64,000 bases of DNA, taken from Achromobacter sp. UMC71. GTDB taxonomy: Bacteria; Pseudomonadota; Gammaproteobacteria; Burkholderiales; Burkholderiaceae_B. The notes below the pieces were generated by a model, which was not told the origin of the DNA, ran no database searches, and saw only the letters and a list, made by a program, of their open reading frames with translations. The stretch covers positions 107,428 through 171,427 of the forward strand of contig NZ_LZZT01000006.1 in NCBI RefSeq assembly GCF_014170305.1, written 5' to 3'. The translations under genes were made by a program, and so were the position numbers. Shown one piece after another: positions 1-8,546 of this stretch (positions are counted from its first letter, which is position 1; every line of letters begins with the position of its first letter).

Positions 1-886
1 CCGGGTCCTTGGCTTCGATGATGCGCTTTTCCTGCGAGTACGCCACCGCGGCGGCCACGCTGGCGCCGGCGCCCGGCAACACGCCCACGCCGAAACCGAC
101 GAAGGCGCTGCGCACCACGCTCCACCAGGTGAACGCAAGCTCTTTCAGATTGAAGAGCTTGCGACCGCTGGGCTTGACCTCAAGGCTATGCCCGGCCATC
201 ACTTTTTCCAGCATTTCCAGCATCTCGCTGACGGCGAACAACGCGATCACCACCACCACGAAATCGATGCCGTCGGCCAGGTGCACGGACTCGAAGGTAT
301 AGCGGTATACCCCTGAGTTCGCATCCACGCCGATCACCGAAATCGACAGGCCGATCATCGCCGCCAGCACGCCCTTGACCGGCTGCTTTCCAAGCAGGCT
401 GGTCAAGCAGCAGAACGCGAAGATCATCAGCACGAAGTATTCGGCGGGACCGAATGCCAATGCCCATCTCGCCAACATCGGCGCCAGCAGGATGATGCCG
501 ACCACCGACACCAGCGCGCCGAAGAACGCCGACCACGCCGATAGCGACAACGCCACGTTCGCCAGCCCCTGGCGAGCCAGCGGATAGCCGTCCAGCGTGG
601 TCATGATGGCGCTGGCTTCGCCCGGCACGTTGAGCAGGATCGACGTGATGCGGCCGCCATATTCCGCGCCCACGTACACCGCCGCCAACAGGATCAGCGC
701 GGTCTCGGGCGGCAGGTTCATCGCGAACGCGATCGGGATCAGCATTGCGACGCCGTTGATCGGCCCCAGTCCGGGCAGCACGCCCACCATGGTGCCGAAA
801 AACGAGCCGATCGCCGCCACCAGGATGTTGGTCCACGAGAACGCAACGCCAAAGCCGATCGCCAGATGATCAAGAATTCCGCTCAT
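1..886 (-). CDS. tctA: Tripartite tricarboxylate transporter large permease TctA (partial, 3' end beyond the window)
   Basis: Twelve-helix-type membrane permease of the tripartite tricarboxylate transporter, which works with TctB and the periplasmic binder TctC. About 295 codons are visible; the C-terminus lies left of the window. Reading from 886 the protein begins MSGILDHLAIGFGVAF and shows family hallmarks: the N-terminal GTMVGVLPGLGPINGVAML loop, VYVGAEYGGRITSILLN, and a later GVLPGAGASVAA repeat of the same glycine-rich loop. The ATG overlaps the tctB stop (ATGA at 883-886), so the two are translationally coupled. Substrate cannot be read from sequence; citrate or a related tricarboxylate is the family norm. 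Confidence 0.93.
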   Translation of the reverse strand, partial: MSGILDHLAIGFGVAFSWTNILVAAIGSFFGTMVGVLPGLGPINGVAMLIPIAFAMNLPPETALILLAAVYVGAEYGGRITSILLNVPGEASAIMTTLDGYPLARQGLANVALSLSAWSAFFGALVSVVGIILLAPMLARWALAFGPAEYFVLMIFAFCCLTSLLGKQPVKGVLAAMIGLSISVIGVDANSGVYRYTFESVHLADGIDFVVVVIALFAVSEMLEMLEKVMAGHSLEVKPSGRKLFNLKELAFTWWSVVRSAFVGFGVGVLPGAGASVAAAVAYSQEKRIIEAKDP

Positions 887-1320
887 ATCAGGTTCTCCAG
901 CAGTCCGCCGGGCAGGACCACGTCCAGCACCTTGTCGAACAGCACGTAGAAGAAAGCGCTCATGACGACGCCGCCTATCGCGCACTTGACCCAGCCGCCG
1001 CCGAACAGGCGGCCGACAAACACCGTCATCAACGCGGTGGCAAGGATGAAGCCCAGCCACTGGAACAGGAAGGCGTAGGCTGCGGCGAACAGCACCATCA
1101 TCACGATGCGCACGTTGGCGCCGGCGGGATTGGGCTCGACGTGGTTGCCGCCCTTGTACGCCAGCCGCAAGCCGCACAGGCCGATGATCAGGGCCAGCAG
1201 CAACGGGAAGGCGCGCGGGCCCACCGGTTCATAGGCAAAGGGCGCTTCGATGCCCCACCCTGCCCAGGTCATGAAGGCCGCCAGCGCAAGCGCAGCGATG
1301 CCCAGGATTCGATCGTTCAT
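883..1320 (-). CDS. tctB: Tripartite tricarboxylate transporter small permease TctB
   Basis: Small four-helix membrane subunit of the TTT system, 145 residues. It begins MNDRILGIAALALAAFMTW; hydrophobic segments occur near residues 5-22, 39-57, 77-105 and 112-135. I chose the ATG at 1320 because a GGAAAG Shine-Dalgarno sits just upstream; an in-frame ATG 84 bases earlier would add an arginine/proline-rich leader unlike the family. The stop overlaps the tctA start. It lies 116 bp downstream of tctC on the same strand, as expected for a tctCBA operon. Confidence 0.88.
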   Translation of the reverse strand: MNDRILGIAALALAAFMTWAGWGIEAPFAYEPVGPRAFPLLLALIIGLCGLRLAYKGGNHVEPNPAGANVRIVMMVLFAAAYAFLFQWLGFILATALMTVFVGRLFGGGWVKCAIGGVVMSAFFYVLFDKVLDVVLPGGLLENLI

Positions 1321-1436
1321 GATCAGCTTTCCGTTGGTAGAGGGACCGCGCGGCGCAGGCCGTCCCCGGCCGCGGGCATGGCCGGCGGCAATGGGGGCGC
1401 GCATGCCGCGCGTGGTCGAATGGAAGACCTATCGGC

Positions 1437-2435
1437 TTATTTCTTGACCAGGCCGAAGGTGTCGGCCAGTTCGGCGTATTGCTTGACCTGCAGCTTCACG
1501 TACTCGTCCAGCTCGGCGCCCATCTTGTTAAAGGGAAACAGCCCCTGCTGTTCGCGCAGCTTGGCGAACTCGGGCGCGTCGGTAACGCGCTTGAACGCCG
1601 TGACCCAGAACTGGTAGTCGGCGTCGGATACCTTCGGCCCCACATAGAAGCCGCGGATGATGGGCCAGACGATGTCGTAGCCCTGTTCCTTGGCGGTGGG
1701 CACGGTGCCCAGCTTGCCCGGCAGGCGCTGGTCGTTGAACACCGCCAGCACGCGAATCGGCGCACCGCCTTCCAGCATGGTGAAGGCTTCGGCGGCGTCG
1801 CCCATGTAGGCCTGGATATGGCCGCCGCGCAGCGCCGTGACAGCCTCGCCGCCACCTTCAAAGGCCACGAACCGCATCTTCTTGAAATCCACGCCGGCCG
1901 CCTTGGCGGTCAGCGCGGCCTTCATCCAGTCCTGGCTGCCCACGGTGCCGCCAGCGCCCAGCACGATCTTGGTCGGATCCTGCTTGAAGGCTTCCATCAG
2001 GCCCTTCAGATCGGTGTAGGGCGAGTCGTTGCGCACCACCGCCACGCCGTAGTCGGTGCCGATGGCAGCCAGCCAGCGCACGTCGTTGACGTTGTACTTG
2101 CCGAACTTGCCCTGCGCCAGGTTCAGCAGCGAACCGCCCGAGAAGGCCACGATGGTGCCGGGCTCGTTGGGGTGCTGCGCCACGATATTGTTGTAGGCCA
2201 CCGCGCCGATGCCGCCAGGCATGTAGACGATGCGCATGGCGCTTTTAAGCGCGCCGCTTTGCTTCAAGCCTTCGGTGGCCAGGCGGCAGGTCAGGTCGAA
2301 GCCGCCGCCGGGCTGGGCCGGTGCGATGCATTCCGGGCGGCGCGGTTCGTCGGCGGCGTGGGCAGCGCCCAGGGACAGGGTGATCGCGCCCAGCGCCGCG
2401 ACGGCGGCCAGGCGCAGCTTCAAGCTGGTCTGCAT
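1437..2435 (-). CDS. tctC: Periplasmic tricarboxylate-binding receptor TctC (Bug family)
   Basis: Extracytoplasmic solute receptor of the tripartite tricarboxylate transporter, 332 residues. A signal peptide covers about residues 1-27 (ALGAITLSLGAAHA, cleavage before ADEP). The mature part has the Bug-family fold signature: ECIAPAQPGGGFDLTCRLATEG near the N-terminus and VLGAGGTVGSQDW in the middle. It is first in the tctCBA operon and lies 111 bp downstream of tctE. Members of this family are heavily amplified in Alcaligenaceae, so the exact ligand is uncertain; the adjacent tctDE pair favours a tricarboxylate. Confidence 0.9.
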   Translation of the reverse strand: MQTSLKLRLAAVAALGAITLSLGAAHAADEPRRPECIAPAQPGGGFDLTCRLATEGLKQSGALKSAMRIVYMPGGIGAVAYNNIVAQHPNEPGTIVAFSGGSLLNLAQGKFGKYNVNDVRWLAAIGTDYGVAVVRNDSPYTDLKGLMEAFKQDPTKIVLGAGGTVGSQDWMKAALTAKAAGVDFKKMRFVAFEGGGEAVTALRGGHIQAYMGDAAEAFTMLEGGAPIRVLAVFNDQRLPGKLGTVPTAKEQGYDIVWPIIRGFYVGPKVSDADYQFWVTAFKRVTDAPEFAKLREQQGLFPFNKMGAELDEYVKLQVKQYAELADTFGLVKK

Positions 2436-2546
2436 TCTTGTGTCTCCGAGATTTATAGGTCTAGGTATGGCTGGCTACCCCGGTGGCATGCAGCAAGGCG
2501 GGTCCAGCGGATGCAACCGTACAAAACCGAAGCTTTCTAACACCTT

Positions 2547-4031
2547 TCAAAAATTGCCATTTTCCTGATGCGCCGCAACATTGGCGGCCGATTCCAGGGA
2601 AAACACCAGGGATGCGCGCAAGCCGGGCAACGGAGCGCGGTTCTCCAGCACCAGGCGGGCCCCCAGGACCTCGGCGATGGTGCCGACGATAGCCAGCCCC
2701 AGGCCGGCGCCCGGCTTGTTCTTGCCCGCGGCGCCGCGTCGAAAGCGCACGCCGGCGCGGGCAATGTCCTCGGCTGACATGCCAGGGCCGCTGTCTTCCA
2801 CGGCCAGGCGGGCCTGGTTGCCTTGCCGGGTGACCGACACGGTGACCACGCCGCCGGGCGAGGTGTAGCGGATGGCGTTGTCGACCAGATTGCCGACCGC
2901 CTCGCGTAGCAGCCAGTCGGCGCCGTCGACCGTGACCGGCCCTTGCTCGGCCTCCAGGCCGATGTCCAGCTGACGGGCCCGGGCGGTGGGCAACAGGTTG
3001 CGGATCACCCCGTCCGCCAGTTCGGCCAGGTCGACCGGTTCCGGGACGAAACCGCCTTCGGCCACGGAAGCGTCCTTGGCGCGCGCCAGCGCCAGCATCT
3101 GGTTGGTGGTGCGTACCGCCCTGTCCAGGCCCTCCTGCATCGCCAGAAGGGCTGTACGGACCTCCTGGGGGCATGTTTCGCGCAAGGCATAGGCGGTTTG
3201 CGTCCGCAAGACCGACAACGGCGTGCGCAATTGGTGCGAGGCATCGTCCAGGAACTGGCTCTGGACCCTCGCCTGGGCCGCGTAGCGGGCCATGTGGAGG
3301 TTTACGGCGCCGACCAGGGGTAGGACCTCACCTGGCAGGTCGGACGCGCTGACGGGGCTTAAATCGTCTGCAGGACGCCTTTCCAGGTCCTGCCGCAACC
3401 GGGCCAGGGGACGCAGGGCCATGAAAACGCCCAGGACGATCACCAAAACGCTGATGAGAATCACGGCCAGGTCGCGCTCGACCGAACGCACCAGGACCTG
3501 GTGCAGGAACGCCTGGCGGCTTTCCAGCCCTTCGGCGACTTGAACTATAACCCGTCCCCCTTTATTCGCGTACAGCGGCGGGTCCATCGTCCGCGCCAGG
3601 GCGGCGACCCTTACCGGGGCACCCAGGTAGGTCGCGTAGAAAAACTGCGGTTCGCCAGAAACCAGGGGCTGGGTCGGCATGGGTAGCCCGGGATGGCCGA
3701 TTTCGGCCAGCCCGTCTTCGGTCGCTACCCGGTAGAACACGCTGCCATTGGCCGTCAGCTCGAAAAATTCCAGCATCAGGTACGGCTGCTCCATGGCTAA
3801 TCCACCGCTGGCTGTGGATATGTTGTGGTCGATCGCGCGCAGCGCGCCGGCGAGCGACCGGTCATAGGCAATGTCGACCTGGTTGCGCAACTGGTGGTTC
3901 GACAGCCACAACGCGCCCATCATCACCAGGACCAAAGTCGGAATCAGCCACCACAGCAGCTGGGTTTTCAGGGTGCGGGTGCGGTTTTTTTTCCCGGAAA
4001 TCGCCCTTTTTTTTGGAAAACTAGTTGTCAA
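2547..4031 (-). CDS. tctE: Sensor histidine kinase TctE
   Basis: Inner-membrane sensor kinase partnering TctD, 494 residues. A basic N-terminus is followed by TM1 (about 24-44), a periplasmic sensing domain (about 45-187) and TM2 (188-206). The H-box is DDASHQLRTPLSVLRTQ with phospho-acceptor His266. The ATPase domain has the N-box (GNLVDNAIRY), G1 box (DSGPGMS) and G2 box (PGAGLGLAIV). The start is a TTG at 4031, overlapping the tctD stop by 11 bases with GGAG about ten bases upstream; no nearby ATG preserves the N-terminus. Orientation and order with tctCBA match the known tct regulatory arrangement. Confidence 0.92.
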   Translation of the reverse strand: MTTSFPKKRAISGKKNRTRTLKTQLLWWLIPTLVLVMMGALWLSNHQLRNQVDIAYDRSLAGALRAIDHNISTASGGLAMEQPYLMLEFFELTANGSVFYRVATEDGLAEIGHPGLPMPTQPLVSGEPQFFYATYLGAPVRVAALARTMDPPLYANKGGRVIVQVAEGLESRQAFLHQVLVRSVERDLAVILISVLVIVLGVFMALRPLARLRQDLERRPADDLSPVSASDLPGEVLPLVGAVNLHMARYAAQARVQSQFLDDASHQLRTPLSVLRTQTAYALRETCPQEVRTALLAMQEGLDRAVRTTNQMLALARAKDASVAEGGFVPEPVDLAELADGVIRNLLPTARARQLDIGLEAEQGPVTVDGADWLLREAVGNLVDNAIRYTSPGGVVTVSVTRQGNQARLAVEDSGPGMSAEDIARAGVRFRRGAAGKNKPGAGLGLAIVGTIAEVLGARLVLENRAPLPGLRASLVFSLESAANVAAHQENGNF

Positions 4032-4698
4032 CAGCGTTCTCCAGGCAGTAGCCCATGCCTCGCATGGTCGTGATCTGCACGCCTGTTTCCGTCAATTTTT
4101 TGCGCAACCTGTGCACAAGTACTTCGATGGCTTCGAGGTTGATGTCGGCATCGTCGGTCACGATGCGATCGAGGATCTGCTGCTTGTTGATGGGTTCGCC
4201 GCTTTTCTGGATCAGTACTCGCAAGACCGAATGTTCACGTGGGGATAACTGCAAAGGCTGTCCGGAGACCGTGAATTTTTGCGCGGAAGTTTCGAAAACC
4301 AGGTTTCCCAGGGTCAGCCGCGGATGTTCGCGGCCACGGCTGCGTCGCACGAGCGCGATCAAACGCGCTTCCAACTCTTCCACAACAAAGGGTTTCGGCA
4401 GGAAATCGTCCGCCCCTTGGTGAAGCGTCCCGATTTTTTCGGCCAGTGAATCGCGCGCGGTCAAGACCAGCACCGGCGTACGGTCGTCCCGCGCGCGAAT
4501 CTTCGCCAGCAAAGTATGGCCATCCATGCCCGGCAGTCCCAAGTCGAGCACGACGGCATCGAATTCTTCGACGGCCAGTCTTCTTTCGGCAACCAGTCCG
4601 TCATCCGCCCACTCCACCACGAAGCCCGCATGTCGGGCCAGGCTTCTGGCCAACCAGCGAGCAAGTTCAGCTTCGTCTTCTATCAGGAGGATGCGCAT
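4021..4698 (-). CDS. tctD: OmpR-type response regulator TctD
   Basis: Two-component response regulator, 225 residues: receiver domain (1-115) with acidic pair Glu7/Asp8, phospho-acceptor Asp52 in VVLDLGLPGMDG and the conserved Lys in FLPKPF, then an OmpR/PhoB winged-helix DNA-binding domain (about 125-222, ending in LRKKLTETGVQITTMRGMGY). It precedes and overlaps tctE, so the pair is co-transcribed, and it probably controls the downstream tctCBA genes as in other bacteria (inference from context). An approximately 490-bp gap lies upstream. Confidence 0.93.
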   Translation of the reverse strand: MRILLIEDEAELARWLARSLARHAGFVVEWADDGLVAERRLAVEEFDAVVLDLGLPGMDGHTLLAKIRARDDRTPVLVLTARDSLAEKIGTLHQGADDFLPKPFVVEELEARLIALVRRSRGREHPRLTLGNLVFETSAQKFTVSGQPLQLSPREHSVLRVLIQKSGEPINKQQILDRIVTDDADINLEAIEVLVHRLRKKLTETGVQITTMRGMGYCLENAVDN

Positions 4699-4796
4699 GG
4701 ACGGAGTCCGGGGGGGCGTGGCTGGGAGCTAGGAGAAAGCATGTTTGTCTTTTCCCTGTATTTCTCTTTATATAAAGACTAATGATTAATAAGGCC

Positions 4797-4805
4797 TGTG
4801 GATAA
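4797..4805 (-). promoter_or_regulatory. DnaA-box consensus (TGTGGATAA)
   Basis: Perfect complement of the TTATCCACA consensus, in the tctD-clcB gap. It forms an inverted pair with the site at 4978. The match is direct; DnaA binding is inference. Confidence 0.55.
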
Positions 4806-4977
4806 CTACCTTAACCTTGGAAACCTGTTCTTTTTCATGAGCTTGCGAGCGTTTTTGGCTGTGCAAGAACTCTGTGTGGGAAAAAAGCCGAAGTTGGACA
4901 AGATTTCGGGCGAGGTCCAAAACCCCTGCTTGTTCAACTTGCCTCCACACAATGTGCACAACCTGCCGCCTTAGGAG

Positions 4978-4986
4978 TTATCCACA
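4978..4986 (+). promoter_or_regulatory. DnaA-box consensus (TTATCCACA)
   Basis: Perfect DnaA-box nonamer in the tctD-clcB gap, about 200 bp upstream of the chloride channel gene and in opposite orientation to the site at 4797. Function is inferred only from the consensus match. Confidence 0.55.
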
Positions 4987-5190
4987 GGCCTCTTTCTGGA
5001 GACGAGGGTAGGAAGCGGCACTTTTACCCCGAAAAACAGCCCGTTGCCTACCCTGGTTTTCGCCCCTTTCCAGCCCTTTAAAGGCCCCTGGATGCGCCTC
5101 GAAAATCGGCCCCGCGAGGGGTGGAGTCCCTGCTCCGGTTGACGTTCTGCTGAACAAAAAATGAGCAGCTTTCCGCCGTAGAATCCGGCC

Positions 5191-6579
5191 ATGGCACGAC
5201 AAATCCGAATCAAGAAACCGGCTTGGGCGACCTGGCTGAGAGGCCGTTTGCTCGCCGACAATTTGCCCGCGACGCTGTGCGCCGCGGCCCTGATGGGACT
5301 GGCCGGCGCGCTGGCCACGGTGATATTTCGCGAACTGCTGGGCGCAATCCAGATGTTGCTGGGCGGGGCCGACGAACCGCACGGCATGGTGTCGCTGGCG
5401 CGTGGCCTGGCGCCTTGGGAGCGATTCCTGCTACCCGCCGTGGGCGGGGCGATCGCTGGCGTGATCCTGCAATGGGCCGCCGCGCGCCTACCTCGGCGCG
5501 GCGCGGCCGACTATATGGAAGCGATCTCTATCGGACGAGGCGTGATCGGCTTCCGGCAGACCGTGGCGCGCAGTATTTCTTCTTTGTTTTCAATTGGTTC
5601 GGGGGCGTCGATCGGTCGCGAAGGCCCGATGGTGCAGCTGGCGGCGATGTTCTCGTCGTTGTCGGGGCGCTACCTGGTGTTGCCCCCTCGTCATCTGCGC
5701 CTGCTGGTGGCCTGCGGCGCCACGGCGGGGATCACCGCGGCCTACAACGCGCCGATTGCCGGCGCGCTGTTCATTTCCGAAATCGTCTACGGCGCCATTT
5801 CGTCGGCCACGCTGGTGCCGCTGGTGGTGTCTTCGGTGGTGGCCAATATCGTCACGCGCCAGATCCTGCACTACGACGCGGTGTTCCACATGCCGCCGTT
5901 TGAGTTCGTATCCGGTTGGGAAGTCGTCAATTACTTGGGGCTGGGGTTGATCGCCGGCCTGGTCGCGCCGCAATTCCTGCGATTCCTGGACACGTCAAAA
6001 GCGCTGTTTCGGCGCATGCCGCTGCCGTTGTGGGCCAGGATGGCGGCCGGCGGCATAGTGGTGGGCGCCTTGTCGGTGTTCAAGCCCGAGGTCTGGGGCA
6101 ACGGCTACAGCGTGGTCAACAGCATGCTGCACAGTGAATGGGCCTGGCAGGCCGTCGCGGCGGTCTTGTTGTTCAAGATCGTGGCGACTGGCGCCAGCGT
6201 GGGCTCGGGTGCGATTGGCGGCGTCTTCACGCCTACGCTGTTCGTGGGGGCCGCGGTGGGCGCCCTATACGGTTCTGGCCTGCACGCCCTGTTCCCCGCG
6301 GGTGATCTGTCGGCGGTGTCGAGCTACGCCGTGGTGGGCATGGGGGCGCTACTGGCCGCCACAACCTATGCGCCGCTCATGTCGATCTTGATGATCTTCG
6401 AGATGACGTTGAGCTATGAAGTGATGCTGCCATTGATGCTGGCCTGCATTACCGGCTTTGTCATTGCGCAGCGTATCCGGCCGGATTCGGTCTATGCCAA
6501 GTCGCTGGCGAGCAATCGGATTGCGCGGGAAAATGTGCGGTCCGGGCCTGTGTTGTCGCCAAGTAAAATAAGTGAGTAA
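5191..6579 (+). CDS. clcB: ClC-type chloride channel/transporter, ClcB-like
   Basis: Polytopic membrane protein of the ClC family, 462 residues, no CBS domains. The filter motif GSGASIGREGPMVQL includes the gating glutamate of GREGP, and the C-terminal half has GSGAIGGVFTPTLFVGAAVG, the usual G-x-F-x-P loop. The segment DYMEAISIGRGVIGFRQT replaces the canonical GSGIP loop, as in the ClcB branch rather than ClcA, which is why I prefer clcB. The likely role is chloride movement in acid or osmotic stress. It is a single-gene unit ended by a strong hairpin at 6596-6623. Confidence 0.88.
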   Translation: MARQIRIKKPAWATWLRGRLLADNLPATLCAAALMGLAGALATVIFRELLGAIQMLLGGADEPHGMVSLARGLAPWERFLLPAVGGAIAGVILQWAAARLPRRGAADYMEAISIGRGVIGFRQTVARSISSLFSIGSGASIGREGPMVQLAAMFSSLSGRYLVLPPRHLRLLVACGATAGITAAYNAPIAGALFISEIVYGAISSATLVPLVVSSVVANIVTRQILHYDAVFHMPPFEFVSGWEVVNYLGLGLIAGLVAPQFLRFLDTSKALFRRMPLPLWARMAAGGIVVGALSVFKPEVWGNGYSVVNSMLHSEWAWQAVAAVLLFKIVATGASVGSGAIGGVFTPTLFVGAAVGALYGSGLHALFPAGDLSAVSSYAVVGMGALLAATTYAPLMSILMIFEMTLSYEVMLPLMLACITGFVIAQRIRPDSVYAKSLASNRIARENVRSGPVLSPSKISE

Positions 6580-6595
6580 AAACTCATTTATTTGT

Positions 6596-6623
6596 GGAAA
6601 AGCCCTAAATCTAGGGCTTTTCC
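6596..6623. terminator. Bidirectional rho-independent terminator between clcB and pcaG
   Basis: Perfect 12-bp inverted repeat GGAAAAGCCCTA / TAGGGCTTTTCC around a 4-base loop. The stem has A's on one side and T's on the other, so it can end transcription from both convergent units: clcB on plus and the pca operon on minus. Confidence 0.85.
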
Positions 6624-6656
6624 ATGAAGACTCGCTTCAGTCCAATATCTTGGGAA

Positions 6657-7262
6657 TCAAAGGTCGAAGAAGACGGTCTCGTCCGCGCCCTGCATATGCA
6701 CGTCGAACTGGTACGTTACCTCATTGCCTTTCTGCACGCGCCGGGCGATCAGGGTATGGCGGCGCTCGAGGGGCACGGCGTTCAGTATCGCGTCGCCAGC
6801 ATTGGCCTGTGTCTCATCATCAAAGTAGACGCGTGTGAACACATGCAAGAGCAGTCCGCGCATGGTGACGATCATGTCGATGTGGGGGGCCTCGTCCGCG
6901 GATTGAGCGCCGGGCTTTACGGTGTCGAAGCTGTATCGCAGTTGTGCATCGGTGCCTGTGCCGCTGCGGCCGATGCCGCGAAAGCCGCTATTTAACGCGT
7001 CTTCGGCGTTGCGTGGATATGCGCCGTCGCCGTCCACTTGCCAGATCTCGACCAGCGCATCCGACACGGCGACGCCGTCGCCGTCCAGCACCCGGCCTTC
7101 CAGCCGGATGCGTTCACCCTGCGCATGGCGCAGGGCCACTACGCTGTCGTAGGGCTGGTTGAAGTCGTAGCCGTACTGCGCGGCCGCCAGACCGTAGGCG
7201 AAGTACGGGCCCACCGTCTGCGATGGGGTCTGTCCAAAATTGTCTTCAAGTCCGTGCATCAT
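6657..7262 (-). CDS. pcaG: Protocatechuate 3,4-dioxygenase alpha subunit PcaG
   Basis: Alpha chain of the intradiol ring-cleavage enzyme that converts protocatechuate to 3-carboxy-cis,cis-muconate; about 201 residues. Family features are TPSQTVGPYFAYGL at the N-terminus and ALVEIWQVDGDGAYP. The alpha chain lacks the full iron ligand set, which is carried by PcaH. The start at 7262 puts GAGG seven bases upstream; the ATG at 7268 leaves no spacing for that ribosome site. It is the last gene of the operon and follows pcaH by a few bases. Confidence 0.93.
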   Translation of the reverse strand: MMHGLEDNFGQTPSQTVGPYFAYGLAAAQYGYDFNQPYDSVVALRHAQGERIRLEGRVLDGDGVAVSDALVEIWQVDGDGAYPRNAEDALNSGFRGIGRSGTGTDAQLRYSFDTVKPGAQSADEAPHIDMIVTMRGLLLHVFTRVYFDDETQANAGDAILNAVPLERRHTLIARRVQKGNEVTYQFDVHMQGADETVFFDL

Positions 7263-7271
7263 GGGCATGCC

Positions 7272-8012
7272 TCACTGATTCTCAAACGGGGTTTCGCCGG
7301 CGCCGCGCAACACAATGTCAAAGCGATAGCCCAGGGCATAGCCTTCCTGCGTAAGGTCCAGGCTGAAATCCGCGACCAGCCGGCTGCGCGCAGCCGGCGG
7401 CGTACCGGTGTACATGGGGTCGTACGGCAGCAGCGGGTCGCCGGGAAAGTACATCTGCGTGACCAGGCGGCTGCCGAAGCACTGACCGAACAGGGAGATG
7501 TGGATATGCTGCGGGCGCCAGGCGTTGGGGTGATTGCCCCACGGGTAGGCGCCCGGCTTGATCGTCAGGAAGCGATAGCGCCCTTCGCCGTCGGTCATGC
7601 ATCTTCCCGCTCCCAGGAAGTTGAGATCCAGTGGCGCATCGTGTTGATCGGCCTTGTGCACGTAGCGGCCGGCAGCGTTGGCTTGCCAGATTTCCACAAG
7701 CGTATTGCGCACCGGGCGGCGGCGGTCATCCAACACTTGACCTGCGAGCACCATGCGTTCACCGATGGGATCGCCATTGCGGCGGGCGTTGCGGGTCAGG
7801 TCATGGTCGAACTCGCCGATACAATCATGGCCGTAGACAGGCTGACGCAGCTCGCCCAGGGCCGCTTTCAATGGCACCAGGGGTTGTCGCGGCCCGCGCT
7901 TGGCGGTCGAGCGGTAGCCCTCGTAGAGATAGGCGGGATGGCTGTTCCAGTCTCGCGCCGACAGGCTGGCAGCGGCAATCCGCTGCGTCAGGGAGGTGAT
8001 TGCGGTTTTCAT
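7272..8012 (-). CDS. pcaH: Protocatechuate 3,4-dioxygenase beta subunit PcaH
   Basis: Iron-bearing beta chain of protocatechuate 3,4-dioxygenase, about 246 residues. The ferric ligands can be placed: a Tyr in NAAGRYVHKADQ, a Tyr in KPGAYPWGNH and the His pair in RPQHIHISLFG. The start at 8012 (MKTAITSL) has GGAG six bases upstream; an ATG 12 bases earlier has no ribosome site. It sits directly upstream of pcaG, and the pair forms the (alpha-beta)n enzyme. Confidence 0.94.
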   Translation of the reverse strand: MKTAITSLTQRIAAASLSARDWNSHPAYLYEGYRSTAKRGPRQPLVPLKAALGELRQPVYGHDCIGEFDHDLTRNARRNGDPIGERMVLAGQVLDDRRRPVRNTLVEIWQANAAGRYVHKADQHDAPLDLNFLGAGRCMTDGEGRYRFLTIKPGAYPWGNHPNAWRPQHIHISLFGQCFGSRLVTQMYFPGDPLLPYDPMYTGTPPAARSRLVADFSLDLTQEGYALGYRFDIVLRGAGETPFENQ

Positions 8013-8041
8013 CGAAGTCTCCATGGGTCAATGAAGGGAGT

Positions 8042-8512
8042 TCATCCCCGCGATGGGCGCGCAGCGCCGGCGGGGCCATCGATCAAGCTTCTCTCGCGCA
8101 ACAAGGCCGCGACCAGACCGAATGCGTGATTGGCTACCGGCACGCCGCAATATATGGCCGCCATCAAGATGATCTCCTTAACGTCATCGGGCGAAAGGCG
8201 GGATGCTTCGGGGCCGTCCAACGCCGCGCGCACGTGCAGCATGAATTCGTCATAGGCGTGGGTGCCCAGCATCATTGCCAACACCAGGTAGCGCCGTGTC
8301 TTGTCACCCAGGGCGGGACGGCCCCAGATGTCGTTCCAGGCATGGCGCGTGATCAGGTCCTGGAAATCGGCCGTGAACGCATTGCGTGAGGCCTTTGACC
8401 GATCTACCCAGGCGTCACCGAGAATGCGACGCCGGTTGCGTTCACCGGCTTGATATGCGGCGCTTTCGGCGCCGGAGATGTGGGCAGAATCTGACAATGG
8501 TTTCGGGTTCAT
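8042..8512 (-). CDS. pcaC: 4-carboxymuconolactone decarboxylase PcaC
   Basis: 156-residue carboxymuconolactone decarboxylase that turns 4-carboxymuconolactone into beta-ketoadipate enol-lactone. It contains the family core GTHAYDEFMLHVRAAL and EIILMAAIYCGVPVANHAFG. The start MNPKPLSDSAH at 8512 gives the usual N-terminus. It lies between pcaB (34-bp gap carrying a DnaA-box match) and pcaH. No enol-lactone hydrolase (pcaD) is fused or adjacent, so that step must be encoded elsewhere. Confidence 0.92.
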   Translation of the reverse strand: MNPKPLSDSAHISGAESAAYQAGERNRRRILGDAWVDRSKASRNAFTADFQDLITRHAWNDIWGRPALGDKTRRYLVLAMMLGTHAYDEFMLHVRAALDGPEASRLSPDDVKEIILMAAIYCGVPVANHAFGLVAALLRERSLIDGPAGAARPSRG

Positions 8513-8523
8513 AGCGGGTGTCC

Positions 8524-8532
8524 TGTGGATAA
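8524..8532 (-). promoter_or_regulatory. DnaA-box consensus (TGTGGATAA) in the pcaB-pcaC gap
   Basis: Perfect nonamer in the 34-bp space between pcaB and pcaC, 12 bases upstream of the pcaC start codon. Inside an operon a DnaA role in initiation is unlikely; see findings for the window-wide excess. Confidence 0.45.
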
Positions 8533-8546
8533 GTGCCGGATGACAG

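Larger units (their letters stand above)
4699..5190. other. Intergenic region between divergent tctD and clcB, with two perfect DnaA boxes
   Basis: A gap of about 490 bp with no convincing coding region. It must hold the promoters of tctD (left) and the chloride channel gene (right). The left third is A/T-rich (4745-4795). Two perfect DnaA-box nonamers in opposite orientation lie at 4797-4805 and 4978-4986. The right part is G/C-rich; a TAGAAT hexamer at about 5179 close to the clcB start could be a -10 element, without a clear -35 partner. Confidence 0.6.

Noticed and set aside
9..869. Open frames on both strands overlapping the left edge
   Set aside because: They are out of frame with the clear TctA reading on the minus strand and have no recognisable products.
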